From NCBI GenBank assembly GCA_041521345.1, contig JBGOHB010000001.1: a stretch of DNA of 64,000 nt. The stretch is one strand, 5' to 3'. A program made the position numbers and the translations under genes. Positions 1 through 8,010 of the stretch are shown piece by piece (position 1 is the stretch's first letter; each line of letters starts with the position of its first letter). The DNA is from Virgibacillus_N oceani_A (GTDB taxonomy: Bacteria; Bacillota; Bacilli; Bacillales; Amphibacillaceae). The notes below the pieces were generated by a model. That model did not search any database and was not told the DNA's origin. It was given only the letters and a program-made list of their open reading frames with translations.

Positions 1-1
1 A

Positions 2-562
2 AACGAAGTGAACAGTACAACGAAAACAGCATTTATTTCTACGGTGATCACGATCGTTATTTTGATCTTTTTTATTGTGATTATGACAGATGCCGCAATG
101 ATTCAGGGGTTTAGTGAAGAGGAGATAGGAGAACTTCAACCGTTTTCCTTATATATCGGCGTGGATTTTGTCAGGATCGGTGCTTCCATGATTATTATTA
201 GTGCAATCGGTGCTATTACAGATATCGCTATGTCGGTTGCCTCACCCATGCGTGAAATTTTTAATCATAACCAATCGATCAGTAGAAAAGAGTTATTCGG
301 CTGGGGATTAACGATTGGCAGAGATATCCTGGGCTCCAATTCGAACACTTTATTTTTCGCCTTTTTTGGAGGCTATCTGGCATTGCTGATCTGGTTTAAA
401 GATCTATCCTATTCACTTGGAGAAATTGTAAATTCAAAAGTATTCAGTGCTGAAATGATCACAATCCTTTGTGCAGGAATTGGTATCGCCCTGGCTATTC
501 CCATTACTTCCTGGATTACGGCATATTTTTTAGTGAAAACAAGGGAAAAGGAAACTGACTGA
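2..562 (+). CDS. YibE/F-family membrane protein, C-terminal part
   Basis: The frame is open to the left edge, so the gene probably starts outside the window; a GTG at 8 is the first possible start inside it but has no visible ribosome site. The 184 residues from there hold about four hydrophobic segments and the stretch SAIGAITDIAMSVASPMREI, which I recognise as typical of YibE/F-like integral membrane proteins. These occur in Firmicutes as neighbouring pairs of uncertain function. The upstream partner cannot be seen. The call rests on this motif and the hydrophobic profile. Confidence 0.7.
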   Translation, partial: NEVNSTTKTAFISTVITIVILIFFIVIMTDAAMIQGFSEEEIGELQPFSLYIGVDFVRIGASMIIISAIGAITDIAMSVASPMREIFNHNQSISRKELFGWGLTIGRDILGSNSNTLFFAFFGGYLALLIWFKDLSYSLGEIVNSKVFSAEMITILCAGIGIALAIPITSWITAYFLVKTREKETD

Positions 563-752
563 CCAAATAAACTCACACAGATACTTAATGGGAAAAGGGA
601 CGCCCATTATTTGAGATGCCATACAATCTTTTTCAATATTGATGTTATAAATTTCGTTTTTTCCTCAATAAGTTGATGTTTATAATATGTTTATTCACAT
701 AACAGTTGGAAACAATAAATCCATAGTAATTTAAATTAAAGGAGAACGAAAA

Positions 753-2168
753 ATGACGGATAACTATCGGACTGAGAAAGATACAATGGGAAGTATTCTG
801 GTGCCAGCCCATGCTTATTACGGCCCGCAGACACAGCGAGCTGTGGAAAATTTTCAGATAAGTGGGTTGAAACTTCCCCGTTCATTTATAAAAGCGCAGG
901 GGATCATAAAGTCAGCAGCCGCTTCGGTAAATATGAAACTGGGTATGCTTGATAAAGAAATTGGTAACGCGATTATCGAAGCGGCTGAAGAAGTGATAGA
1001 AGGAAAATGGGATGATCATTTTGTTGTAGATGTATATCAAGCCGGTGCCGGTACTTCACAAAACATGAATGCCAATGAGATTATTGCCAATCGCGCTTCC
1101 GAAATCTTAAGTGGTTCATTGGATAGTTATTCTGTTCATGCCAATGATCATGTTAACATGGCACAATCGACAAATGACACCTTTCCATCTGCATTACATA
1201 TGGCTGCTGCAGAAATCATCACAGAAAGACTGCTCCCTTCCCTCTTTCAATTACAGAAAGAACTAGAAGATAAAGCAGCATCGTTAATGCCAATTGTAAA
1301 AAGCGGGCGCACCCACTTACATGACGCGGTCCCAATCCGGATGGGTCAGGAATTTTCCGGCTACGCACAAACAATTAAATCCGCTCACACTCAAATAGTA
1401 CAAAGCCTTGACAAGCTATATGAAATTGGACTAGGTGGAAATGCGATCGGAACGGTAATCAACACCCACCCAAAATACCCGCAGCTTGTACTCGAGGAAA
1501 TTTCCGAACGGACAAACCTGCCATTCCGACAGCCGGAAAACATATTCAGCTTCATGCAAAACAGAAATGCAGCGATACAAATAATGCTGGCATTAAAAGA
1601 GCTATCCGTTCATCTAATTAAAATGACCAGCGACTTGCGCTTGCTCGCTTCCGGTCCAAGAACCGGGCTGGCAGAAATTACACTGCCTTCTGTTCAACCA
1701 GGTTCAACCATCATGCCTGGAAAAGTAAATCCAGCTATTTTGGAAATGACCCATATGGTATGCTGTCAGGTTATCGGATATGAAACAGCAATGGCTACTG
1801 CAGGAATAGGAAGCCAGCTCGAAATCAATGTCATGATGCCGGTCATTGCCCATACATTACTGGAATCTATTGAGTTAATGTCCAATACCATTCCAACCCT
1901 GACGGCAAAATGCATTAGCGGTATCCAGGCGAATGAAGTCATTTGCCAGCAATTTAGTGAATCAACCCTTGCCCTTGTTACCGGCCTAAGCCCAATTTTA
2001 GGCTATGATCTTGCCTCACAAATCGGTATGGAAGCAGATGAAAAAGATGTTACGCTGAAACAGGTACTCAAGGAAAAAAATATGCTCACACCGGAAATCG
2101 AGGAAGCACTAAAACCTGATAAATTCATACAACCTGGTGATTACACTTCATTAAATCAATTCTCTTAA
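753..2168 (+). CDS. aspA: Aspartate ammonia-lyase (class II fumarase/aspartase family)
   Basis: A 471-residue cytosolic lyase expected to convert L-aspartate to fumarate and ammonia. The family signature GSTIMPGKVNP lies near residue 317, and the substrate-site regions QAGAGTSQNMNANE and NMAQSTND are present. The stretch GRTHLHDAVP has Val where fumarases usually have Thr (DATP), which favours aspartase; the usual Gln of THLQDA is His here, an oddity. Length fits the family (about 465-475). AAAGGAGAA before ATG 753 gives a clear start. It stands alone. A fumarase-like activity cannot be excluded from sequence. Confidence 0.82.
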   Translation: MTDNYRTEKDTMGSILVPAHAYYGPQTQRAVENFQISGLKLPRSFIKAQGIIKSAAASVNMKLGMLDKEIGNAIIEAAEEVIEGKWDDHFVVDVYQAGAGTSQNMNANEIIANRASEILSGSLDSYSVHANDHVNMAQSTNDTFPSALHMAAAEIITERLLPSLFQLQKELEDKAASLMPIVKSGRTHLHDAVPIRMGQEFSGYAQTIKSAHTQIVQSLDKLYEIGLGGNAIGTVINTHPKYPQLVLEEISERTNLPFRQPENIFSFMQNRNAAIQIMLALKELSVHLIKMTSDLRLLASGPRTGLAEITLPSVQPGSTIMPGKVNPAILEMTHMVCCQVIGYETAMATAGIGSQLEINVMMPVIAHTLLESIELMSNTIPTLTAKCISGIQANEVICQQFSESTLALVTGLSPILGYDLASQIGMEADEKDVTLKQVLKEKNMLTPEIEEALKPDKFIQPGDYTSLNQFS

Positions 2169-2186
2169 CGAACCTGCAGCTTGCAG

Positions 2187-2215
2187 CCCCTTGCGAAAAA
2201 TAAATTTGCAAGGGG
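2187..2215. other. Hairpin downstream of the aspartase gene
   Basis: Perfect 8-bp stem CCCCTTGC/GCAAGGGG with a 13-nt loop, 20 bp after the aspA stop. There is no U-run on either strand, so it is a structural element and at best a weak terminator. Confidence 0.4.
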
Positions 2216-2304
2216 AAATTGTATTATGTAATTTTTCCCTGGCCCGTGACATAAGAACTTTCCTCATCTATAATAAAAGAGATAAACAAAGGAGGGTTAT
2301 TTAA

Positions 2305-2520
2305 ATGACAAGATCCAAAGCACAGAAAAAGCGGCAGAAGTTGATCCGTGAAGGGAGATTAAACCCGGAAATCAACCGCAGCCCTTTTGCAGAACTTGAT
2401 TTGCGAACGCGTAAGACCAAAACGAAAAAGGATTATTTATACCGCACCAAGCACAAAAAGAATCGTTATCCAGGAAAAACGGAAAACGATTCTTTTTTTA
2501 TGTGTAAAATGCAGTTATAA
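2305..2520 (+). CDS. Small basic conserved-type protein, unknown function
   Basis: A 71-residue Lys/Arg-rich protein preceded by AAGGAGGG, a strong ribosome site. The N-terminal two thirds (MTRSKAQKKRQKL..., NRSPFAELD, RTRKTKTKKDYL) look like a small highly charged Bacillus protein; no catalytic motif is present and I do not assign a function. The last 20 or so residues are encoded by a terminator-like hairpin (2455-2499), so the natural end may once have been earlier. The predicted charge would suit nucleic-acid binding, but that is only a guess. Confidence 0.6.
   Translation: MTRSKAQKKRQKLIREGRLNPEINRSPFAELDLRTRKTKTKKDYLYRTKHKKNRYPGKTENDSFFMCKMQL
2455..2499 (+). terminator. Terminator-like hairpin inside the 3' end of the small basic gene
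   Basis: Arms AAAAAGAATCGTT (2455-2467) and AACGATTCTTTTT (2485-2497) pair over 13 bp around a 17-nt loop and run into seven Ts. It lies before the stop codon at 2518-2520, so the terminator and coding sequence overlap. Confidence 0.7.
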
Positions 2521-2564
2521 TGATATGGGAAATAATACATAAAGCTTCTTGGGGGAATTTACAG

Positions 2565-3464
2565 ATGAATGAAGTAATAAGACAACTGGACAAAAAAGAT
2601 TTTCCTATCGTGGAATCAATGCAAACAGGGATAGAAGATGATTACGTCATCCGTATATTTGACCGGCTTTCCGCTCCACCCCATCGTATATTTGGGTTAT
2701 TTTTGGATGATCAGCTCGTCAGCATGACAGGGTATACTATTTACGCAAAACACTATGCCATGATGGGACGTTTAAGAAGTGACATTCGATATAGAGGAAA
2801 CGGTCATTCTACAAAACTCACCTCATACGTTTTTAATGAAGCATGCAAGGAAGAGAATATTGTATGGGTTGGGGCGAACACGCAGGAGCAGAATACACCT
2901 GCACAGCGTGTGTTGGAAAAAAATAGTTTAGACCAACACACGAAATTGCATGGAGCTATCACAAAAGATACTTCCATGCTGGAAACAGGTGCAAAACCGT
3001 GGAACCTGATTACAAGTCTTGAGCGTAAAAAAGCCTGGCTTGCGGAAACATATATCAAAACAGCTCAGCCCTTCCCGTTTGAATGCTATTATCCTTTTCC
3101 GGGATCAAAATATCTATTTCATGATGAAGATATTGCGCAATGGAATTTTTATGAAAATGATGATCAAACACGCTTTCTAATCACCAAAAACGATCAAAAG
3201 AAACACCATTATTTGCATGCTGTTTATCCGTGGAGTGATTTCACTTCCCAAGAAGGACTGTGGGAAACCATTTCCGGGGATTACCGGAGTTTCGCAGCTC
3301 AAAATGAAGAAGAAACCTATATCTGGATGGACTTTACAAAAGAGGAAGCACAGTTATTACCGGATGACAATGCATTTGAACTTCCGGACCCATGGATTTT
3401 ATATGGGGCTAAGACAGAAGCATGGGGGAAAATCCCAGCTGATGAATTTCAGTCGAGTTTATAG
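2565..3464 (+). CDS. GNAT-family N-acetyltransferase
   Basis: A 299-residue protein with a GNAT fold in the first 150 residues: a strand pair around IFGLFLDDQLVSMTGY, then RLRSDIRYRGNGHSTKLT, which resembles the acetyl-CoA loop (R/Q-x-x-G-x-G/A), and ANTQEQNTPAQRVLEKNSL typical of the end of the domain. The acceptor is unknown. The C-terminal half has no family I recognise. I start it at ATG 2565, which has GGGGGAA before it, rather than at ATG 2520, which overlaps the preceding stop and has no ribosome site. Confidence 0.72.
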   Translation: MNEVIRQLDKKDFPIVESMQTGIEDDYVIRIFDRLSAPPHRIFGLFLDDQLVSMTGYTIYAKHYAMMGRLRSDIRYRGNGHSTKLTSYVFNEACKEENIVWVGANTQEQNTPAQRVLEKNSLDQHTKLHGAITKDTSMLETGAKPWNLITSLERKKAWLAETYIKTAQPFPFECYYPFPGSKYLFHDEDIAQWNFYENDDQTRFLITKNDQKKHHYLHAVYPWSDFTSQEGLWETISGDYRSFAAQNEEETYIWMDFTKEEAQLLPDDNAFELPDPWILYGAKTEAWGKIPADEFQSSL

Positions 3465-3629
3465 GGGTTATCGTCTTTAAGGTGTCCGTCGTATTTAGAC
3501 TGCGAATCTATTTGCTGTTTTTGATTTGGATTGTCCGTGACAGAACACGTGCGAAAACCCAATCATACAGTTAACCTTGATGAAGGACACTTAGTGAAAA
3601 ATAGTAAAGTCAGGGCGTGTAGACGTCTC

Positions 3630-3837
3630 TCTCTAGTATATCATCGGGGGCAAAAAGTAAGATGACGTACCATAGGGAGCGTCTATGGTATGTCATCGGG
3701 GGCAAAAAGCGAAATGAGGTACTATAGAGAGCGTCTATGGTATGTCATCTGGTGAAAAAAGCGAAATGAAGTACCATAGAGAGCGTCTATGGTATGTCAT
3801 CTGGTGCCAAAAACAAAATGACGTACCACAGAAACCT
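3630..3837. repeat. Tandem array A, four 52-bp units with hairpin arms
   Basis: Four copies start at 3630, 3682, 3734 and 3786, exactly 52 bp apart. Each unit is a 14-nt arm (CTATGGTATGTCAT), a 17-nt middle containing AAAAA, a 14-nt arm (such as ATGACGTACCATAG) and a 7-nt linker (AGAGCGT). The right arm of one copy and the left arm of the next pair almost perfectly across the linker. There are no unique spacers, so it is not CRISPR. The stretch 3480-3630 before it holds nothing I can identify. Confidence 0.9.
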
Positions 3838-3934
3838 TGTCTGGAATCCGACTCAGAGAAATCACCGCTTCTTCGTTTAAAATAGCCTTCACAACATCCA
3901 CAATAACAATACCTGTTGAATTTAAATTCCACAC

Positions 3935-3970
3935 CAAAAAAGAGCTCAATCCACGTCGAATCAAGCTCTT
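3935..3970 (-). terminator. Terminator of dapA
   Basis: On the minus strand, AAGAGCT and AGCTCTT pair around a 17-nt loop and are followed by a T-run, just after the dapA stop. Confidence 0.8.
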
Positions 3971-3976
3971 CCGAAA

Positions 3977-4870
3977 TTAATATCCTGCAGCTTTTTTCGT
4001 TTCATATGCTTCCATCACGTGATATAATGAAGCACGCTCTGTATCATTCAACGGTATGAGCGGCAAACGTACGCCTCCAACCGAGATGCCAAGTTGATTT
4101 AAAGCTTCCTTTACCGGCGTCGGATTCGGCGCTGAAAACAACACCTTCATCATCGGCAATAGCTGACGGTGTAATGCCCCTGCTTGGACAACTTCTCCAC
4201 GCTTAAATGCAGTAACCATTTCATGCATTTCATTTCCAATAACATGAGCAGCTACAGACACTACTCCTGTTCCACCAATGGACATTAATGGCAGCGTGTT
4301 ACTGTCATCCCCGCTGTACACACTAAAATCATCTGATGTTTTACTAATGATTTCTGCAGCTGCATCAAGGTCTCCGCTCGCTTCTTTTACAGAAACGATA
4401 TTATCTATTTGAGAGAGTCTGATAATCGTTTCAGGCTCCATGTTAACTATACTTCGTCCAGGAATATTATATAGCATTACAGGCAATGAAGTGCTTTCTG
4501 CAATCATTTTAAAATGCTGATACATTCCTTCCTGTGACGGTTTATTATAATATGGTGTGACGAGCATAATACCATCTGCACCACTAACTTCTGCTTCTCT
4601 TGTCAGCTCCACGGAAGCCCGCGTGTTATTTGACCCTGTCCCTACAATTACCGGCACGCGTTTATTTACCACTTTTACAACGAAGTTAAATAATTGCAGT
4701 TTTTCTTCATGGCTTAACGTGGGAGATTCACCTGTTGTTCCTCCAACAACGATCCCTTCTGTTCCGTTATTGATCAAATGATTTACCAAAACTTCTGTCG
4801 AACTGAAATCTACTTCCCCATTCTCATCGAATGGCGTTACCATTGCTGTTAATACACGCCCGAAATTCAT
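3977..4870 (-). CDS. dapA: 4-hydroxy-tetrahydrodipicolinate synthase
   Basis: A 297-residue (beta/alpha)8 enzyme that condenses pyruvate with aspartate semialdehyde, the first dedicated step of lysine and diaminopimelate synthesis; it also supplies dipicolinate for spores. Visible are GGTTGESPTLS near residue 43, the catalytic Tyr in YNIPGR and the Schiff-base Lys in VKEASGD. The length is normal. The start ATG 4870 follows AGGGTGTGAG. It stands apart from other lysine genes, has its own lysine riboswitch leader upstream and a strong terminator downstream, so it is probably a single-gene unit repressed by lysine. Confidence 0.95.
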   Translation of the reverse strand: MNFGRVLTAMVTPFDENGEVDFSSTEVLVNHLINNGTEGIVVGGTTGESPTLSHEEKLQLFNFVVKVVNKRVPVIVGTGSNNTRASVELTREAEVSGADGIMLVTPYYNKPSQEGMYQHFKMIAESTSLPVMLYNIPGRSIVNMEPETIIRLSQIDNIVSVKEASGDLDAAAEIISKTSDDFSVYSGDDSNTLPLMSIGGTGVVSVAAHVIGNEMHEMVTAFKRGEVVQAGALHRQLLPMMKVLFSAPNPTPVKEALNQLGISVGGVRLPLIPLNDTERASLYHVMEAYETKKAAGY

Positions 4871-4915
4871 TTAATCTCACACCCTATTCTAATATTTTTT
4901 CTGGTGTGGAGAGCC

Positions 4916-4948
4916 AAAATAAAAACAACAACGAAAGGCCGCTGTTGC
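4916..4948 (-). terminator. Terminator arm of the lysine riboswitch leader
   Basis: On the minus strand CAACAGCG and CGTTGTTG pair (one G-U) around GCCTTT and are followed by TTTTTATTTT, 45-80 bp before the dapA start. It is placed just after the aptamer, as expected for a transcriptional off-switch. Confidence 0.85.
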
Positions 4949-4965
4949 TTAAAGAACGATATGTT

Positions 4966-5146
4966 CTTAGCATGATAGCCCCCCATATAGTCTCCTATAT
5001 GACAATTCTGCATCTATTCAATAACAGAACCAGTTTCCGAATGATGAGCATCCATCCACTTCGGCAAATTCCCCTTTCCCTATGAATCAACGGAGCCCAT
5101 TCTCCTCTTCATAAGTACTAATGGTATTTGCAACCTCTACCCTTAT
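4966..5146 (-). promoter_or_regulatory. Lysine riboswitch (L-box) upstream of dapA
   Basis: The minus-strand leader carries the conserved L-box segments in order: AGAGGTTGCAAAT at the 5' end, AGTA, then GGGAAAGGGGAATTTGCCG, later CTGGTTCTG, TTATTGAATAGATGCAGAA, and finally GGGGGGCTATCATG. These match the pattern I know from the B. subtilis lysC leader (AGAGGTGCGAA..., GAAAGGGGAGC..CGCCGAAG, TGAATAAATG, GAGGGCTATC). The 5' and 3' ends can form the closing P1 helix region. A terminator follows at once, so lysine binding should stop dapA transcription. Confidence 0.92.
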
Positions 5147-5236
5147 CTTAAAAAAAACTTAAAATAAGATATATAAACTTACTACCCTAAATGTAACAGA
5201 AAAAAACTTTATTAACAAGCCTTTTTCCTGTTTCTT

Positions 5237-6559
5237 TTACATAGACTTACCTTTTTGATAAAAATCTTCTATTTCTTCTTCTGGTACTAACCCACCGCCG
5301 GTAGCCCAGGCAATGTACGTTGCATTTTCACTATTTATCTGATGTTTTTCCAGGTAATCTGAATTAAAAATTTCAATTGGACCGGTTAATCCTGCCGTTG
5401 CAGAAGGTTCAAGGTATATGTTTTCAGTGTCTGCTATCATGGCAAGCAATTGGAATAAAATGGTGTCTTCAAAAGTATAGATTCCGCTTATCAGCTGCTC
5501 GCTGGTTGAACTGGCAAAAGTAGAAGGTCTGCCAACAGCTAGTCCATCTGCTTCTGTTTTATTATCCAGTCCAATATCCTGCACACTAATCTTATCTTTT
5601 TCTCCGGTAACAAGTCCTGTTAATACAGACGGTGATTGAACAGGTTCAACAAAAAAGGCATGGACGTGATCCCCAAAAATGAGCTTCATGCCAAAGGTGA
5701 TGCCGCCAGGTGCACCGCCAACACCACATGGGAGATAAACAAATAAAGGATGTTCTGCATCTACTTTTATCCCTTCCTGTTCAAATTGTTTTTTCAATCT
5801 TAGCGCTGCAGTGCTGTAACCGAGAAATAAATGCTGTGAACTTTCATCATCTACAAAATATCCCTTTGGATCAGCAAGTGTTTCTTCTCTTCCGGCTTTT
5901 ATTGCCTTGCCAAAATCTCCTTCAAATTCATAAACATTTGCCCCTTTTTCACGGAGCAAATCCTTTTTCCACTGCTTTGCATCATGCGACATGTAAACCG
6001 ATACCGTAAATCCAAGTTTAGCGCTCATAATCCCTATACTTAACCCTAAATTTCCGGTGGAACCGACTCCAATCTTATATTGCGCGAAAAAATTTTTAAA
6101 GTCATGGCTGGAAAAAGCCTCATAGTTATCTTCCTTTGTAATTAATCCGGCATCCAATGCCAATTTTTCCGCATAATACAATACTTCATAGAAACCGCCT
6201 CTTGCCTTAATGGAACCGGCAATAGACAGTTCATTGTCACATTTTAGGAACAGCCTTCCATCAAGTTTTGCAGCATAATTATTCTCCAGTGCATTTTTCA
6301 TTTCCGGTATTTCCCTTAAAGGAGATTCAATAACCCCCTCTGCTTCCCTCGTTTCCGGGAATTCCTTCATTAAAAATGGAGCAAACCTCTCCCATAATTT
6401 TTCTGCTTCATGGATGTGGTCCATTGTAAGAGAAGATTCCAATGCTTCTACGTTTTTTTTATACGGATTTTTCCATAGAACAGGTTCTTTTTTCATAATG
6501 GATTGAAGTATTGGGTGTTTTTGCTGAATTTTTCTTAGCTTATCCTGTGAAAAAATGAT
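5237..6559 (-). CDS. dsdA: D-serine ammonia-lyase, with a non-AUG start
   Basis: A PLP enzyme that splits D-serine to pyruvate and ammonia. The PLP Lys is in SIAGSIKARGGFYEV, the phosphate-binding glycine loop is CGVGGAPGG, and GVGSTGNLGLSIGI is typical. From the first ATG (6496) the protein is 419 residues, short for DsdA (about 440-450), and that ATG has no ribosome site. Coding-like sequence continues upstream in frame (LRKIQQKHPILQSIM..., matching the DsdA N-terminus) to AGGAGGA at 6572-6566, which is followed only by ATT 6562, ATC 6559 and ATT 6556. I use ATC 6559 (7-nt spacing); any of the three is possible, giving 439-441 residues. Confidence 0.88.
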   Translation of the reverse strand: MIFSQDKLRKIQQKHPILQSIMKKEPVLWKNPYKKNVEALESSLTMDHIHEAEKLWERFAPFLMKEFPETREAEGVIESPLREIPEMKNALENNYAAKLDGRLFLKCDNELSIAGSIKARGGFYEVLYYAEKLALDAGLITKEDNYEAFSSHDFKNFFAQYKIGVGSTGNLGLSIGIMSAKLGFTVSVYMSHDAKQWKKDLLREKGANVYEFEGDFGKAIKAGREETLADPKGYFVDDESSQHLFLGYSTAALRLKKQFEQEGIKVDAEHPLFVYLPCGVGGAPGGITFGMKLIFGDHVHAFFVEPVQSPSVLTGLVTGEKDKISVQDIGLDNKTEADGLAVGRPSTFASSTSEQLISGIYTFEDTILFQLLAMIADTENIYLEPSATAGLTGPIEIFNSDYLEKHQINSENATYIAWATGGGLVPEEEIEDFYQKGKSM

Positions 6560-6565
6560 AATCGC

Positions 6566-6572
6566 TCCTCCT
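6566..6572 (-). promoter_or_regulatory. Ribosome site that decides the dsdA start
   Basis: AGGAGGA on the minus strand. The codons at 4, 7 and 10 nt after its GGAGG core are ATT, ATC and ATT, all in frame with dsdA; no ATG, GTG or TTG lies in frame between here and 6496. Confidence 0.75.
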
Positions 6573-6628
6573 GGTAAATAAGTCTAATTAAGATATACCC
6601 TCTTTAGCTTTTCCTTATTCATTTGTCC

Positions 6629-7684
6629 CTATTTATCCTGTTTTTTTGCTTTTAATTCTTTCACTCTCACGAATCGTTCCAATTTATCCAATTCGTAAAA
6701 TAACTCAATAATACTGCTGGCAATCGGAAATACAACCGTCCATTTTTCAAAATCAGATCCCTGCAGCTCATCAATCAGATTATTGATCGTAATTTGCATG
6801 GCTGCTTTGGTCTCTTTTTGTAAATCTTTATCCAGTACTATTTTATCTTCATATAACATGAGAATATTTTCGCTGTAATTACTTATTTCATTAACTAGCT
6901 TTTTAATTAGGAACCTTTTGTTTCCTGCGCTTTCTTCAATTTTTTCAAAATGCTTTTCCACTTGCAGGATCAATTCCTTTTTCTTAATCAGCACCTGTAT
7001 CATATGCTTGTAAATAACGATGTTTCTAAAAAAGCGAATTCGGTTACGTATAAAAATATTATTCCGCTCATCAACAATAATTTCAAAATAGTCCTTGGCA
7101 TCATCAATCAGATCTTCCATTTCCTTATCTTCTGCTTTTATTTGAGGAACACTCATTGTGTTATTTGTACTGACACGTAAGAGGAAATTTGTTTTCTCGC
7201 TCGCTTTCTTAATCATTTTAAACAAATTTTTATCATGATTTGGCGGAAAAACTATCACATTAATAATAAAAGCGGACAATACACCGATAGCAACAAGAGA
7301 TAACCGCTGAACAACATAGATAAACGACATCCCTTCTCCTGTGCCTATCATCATAACCACAACGGTCAATGTAGTCAGACTGACTGTTTTAGTCAACCCT
7401 AACCTAACATTAATAGCGATTGCCAGCACAACCATAGCACCGACGGACAACGGATGGGAACCGAGCAGAAAATATCCTGCCAGTGCGAAGACAAGCCCGA
7501 TACTATTGGAAATAACAACCTCTTTTATATACGTATAAGACCTCATGATGGAAGGACGCATTGCTATGACCGCAGCAATCGCTGCTACAATTTCGAGATC
7601 AAGGTTTAACGTACCGGTGATAATCAATGTGAGAGCAACGGCCAGACCTGTTTTCACCATACGTGGTCCAATATTAAAATCCAT
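6629..7684 (-). CDS. Aromatic acid exporter-like membrane protein (ArAE/DUF939 type)
   Basis: A 351-residue inner-membrane protein. Residues 1-150 hold about six hydrophobic segments starting MDFNIGPRMVKTGLAVALTL, as in the FUSC/ArAE_1 group (B. subtilis YqjA-like); the remaining 200 residues are soluble, charged and helical, ending in a coiled-coil-like KELKAKKQDK tail. The substrate is unknown; relatives are annotated as aromatic acid exporters. Start ATG 7684 follows GAGGTGCTGTAA. It reads the same way as dsdA, 67 bp before it, but co-transcription is not shown. Confidence 0.75.
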   Translation of the reverse strand: MDFNIGPRMVKTGLAVALTLIITGTLNLDLEIVAAIAAVIAMRPSIMRSYTYIKEVVISNSIGLVFALAGYFLLGSHPLSVGAMVVLAIAINVRLGLTKTVSLTTLTVVVMMIGTGEGMSFIYVVQRLSLVAIGVLSAFIINVIVFPPNHDKNLFKMIKKASEKTNFLLRVSTNNTMSVPQIKAEDKEMEDLIDDAKDYFEIIVDERNNIFIRNRIRFFRNIVIYKHMIQVLIKKKELILQVEKHFEKIEESAGNKRFLIKKLVNEISNYSENILMLYEDKIVLDKDLQKETKAAMQITINNLIDELQGSDFEKWTVVFPIASSIIELFYELDKLERFVRVKELKAKKQDK

Positions 7685-8010
7685 TTACAGCACCTCAAAA
7701 ACCTAAATTATTTTTACTTTTTACGTTCTACACTTATTAATATTAAATTTTATCATAATCATGATGTATACTTGTAGTATATGTACAATTCCTTTTCATT
7801 TTTCTCGTAAACAGCTTACTAAGCAGAAAAATGCTATAATTACTTAAAAACCGGGTAAAAATTAATGGGGAATTTATAATAATTCATGATTAAGCTTTTC
7901 CCGTATATTTCTATAATAAGACATCATCTCATTAAAATGAAATAATACAGCAGGTTATAAATAAAACAATGAAGAGTTGTCACTGAAACATTGCTGAAGG
8001 AGGGGTATCT
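7685..8010. other. Intergenic region with nothing identified beyond the UbiB ribosome site
   Basis: About 325 bp of AT-rich sequence between divergent genes. It must hold promoters for both, but I see no unambiguous -35/-10 pair, riboswitch or repeat. Confidence 0.5.

Noticed and set aside
3630..3837. Possible CRISPR array
   Set aside because: All 52 bp of each unit repeat; there are no unique spacers and no cas genes. The same applies to the arrays at 9845 and 21398.
3735..3932. 65-residue minus-strand frame across array A
   Set aside because: It is produced by the repeats, has no ribosome site and contains repeat-coded text only.
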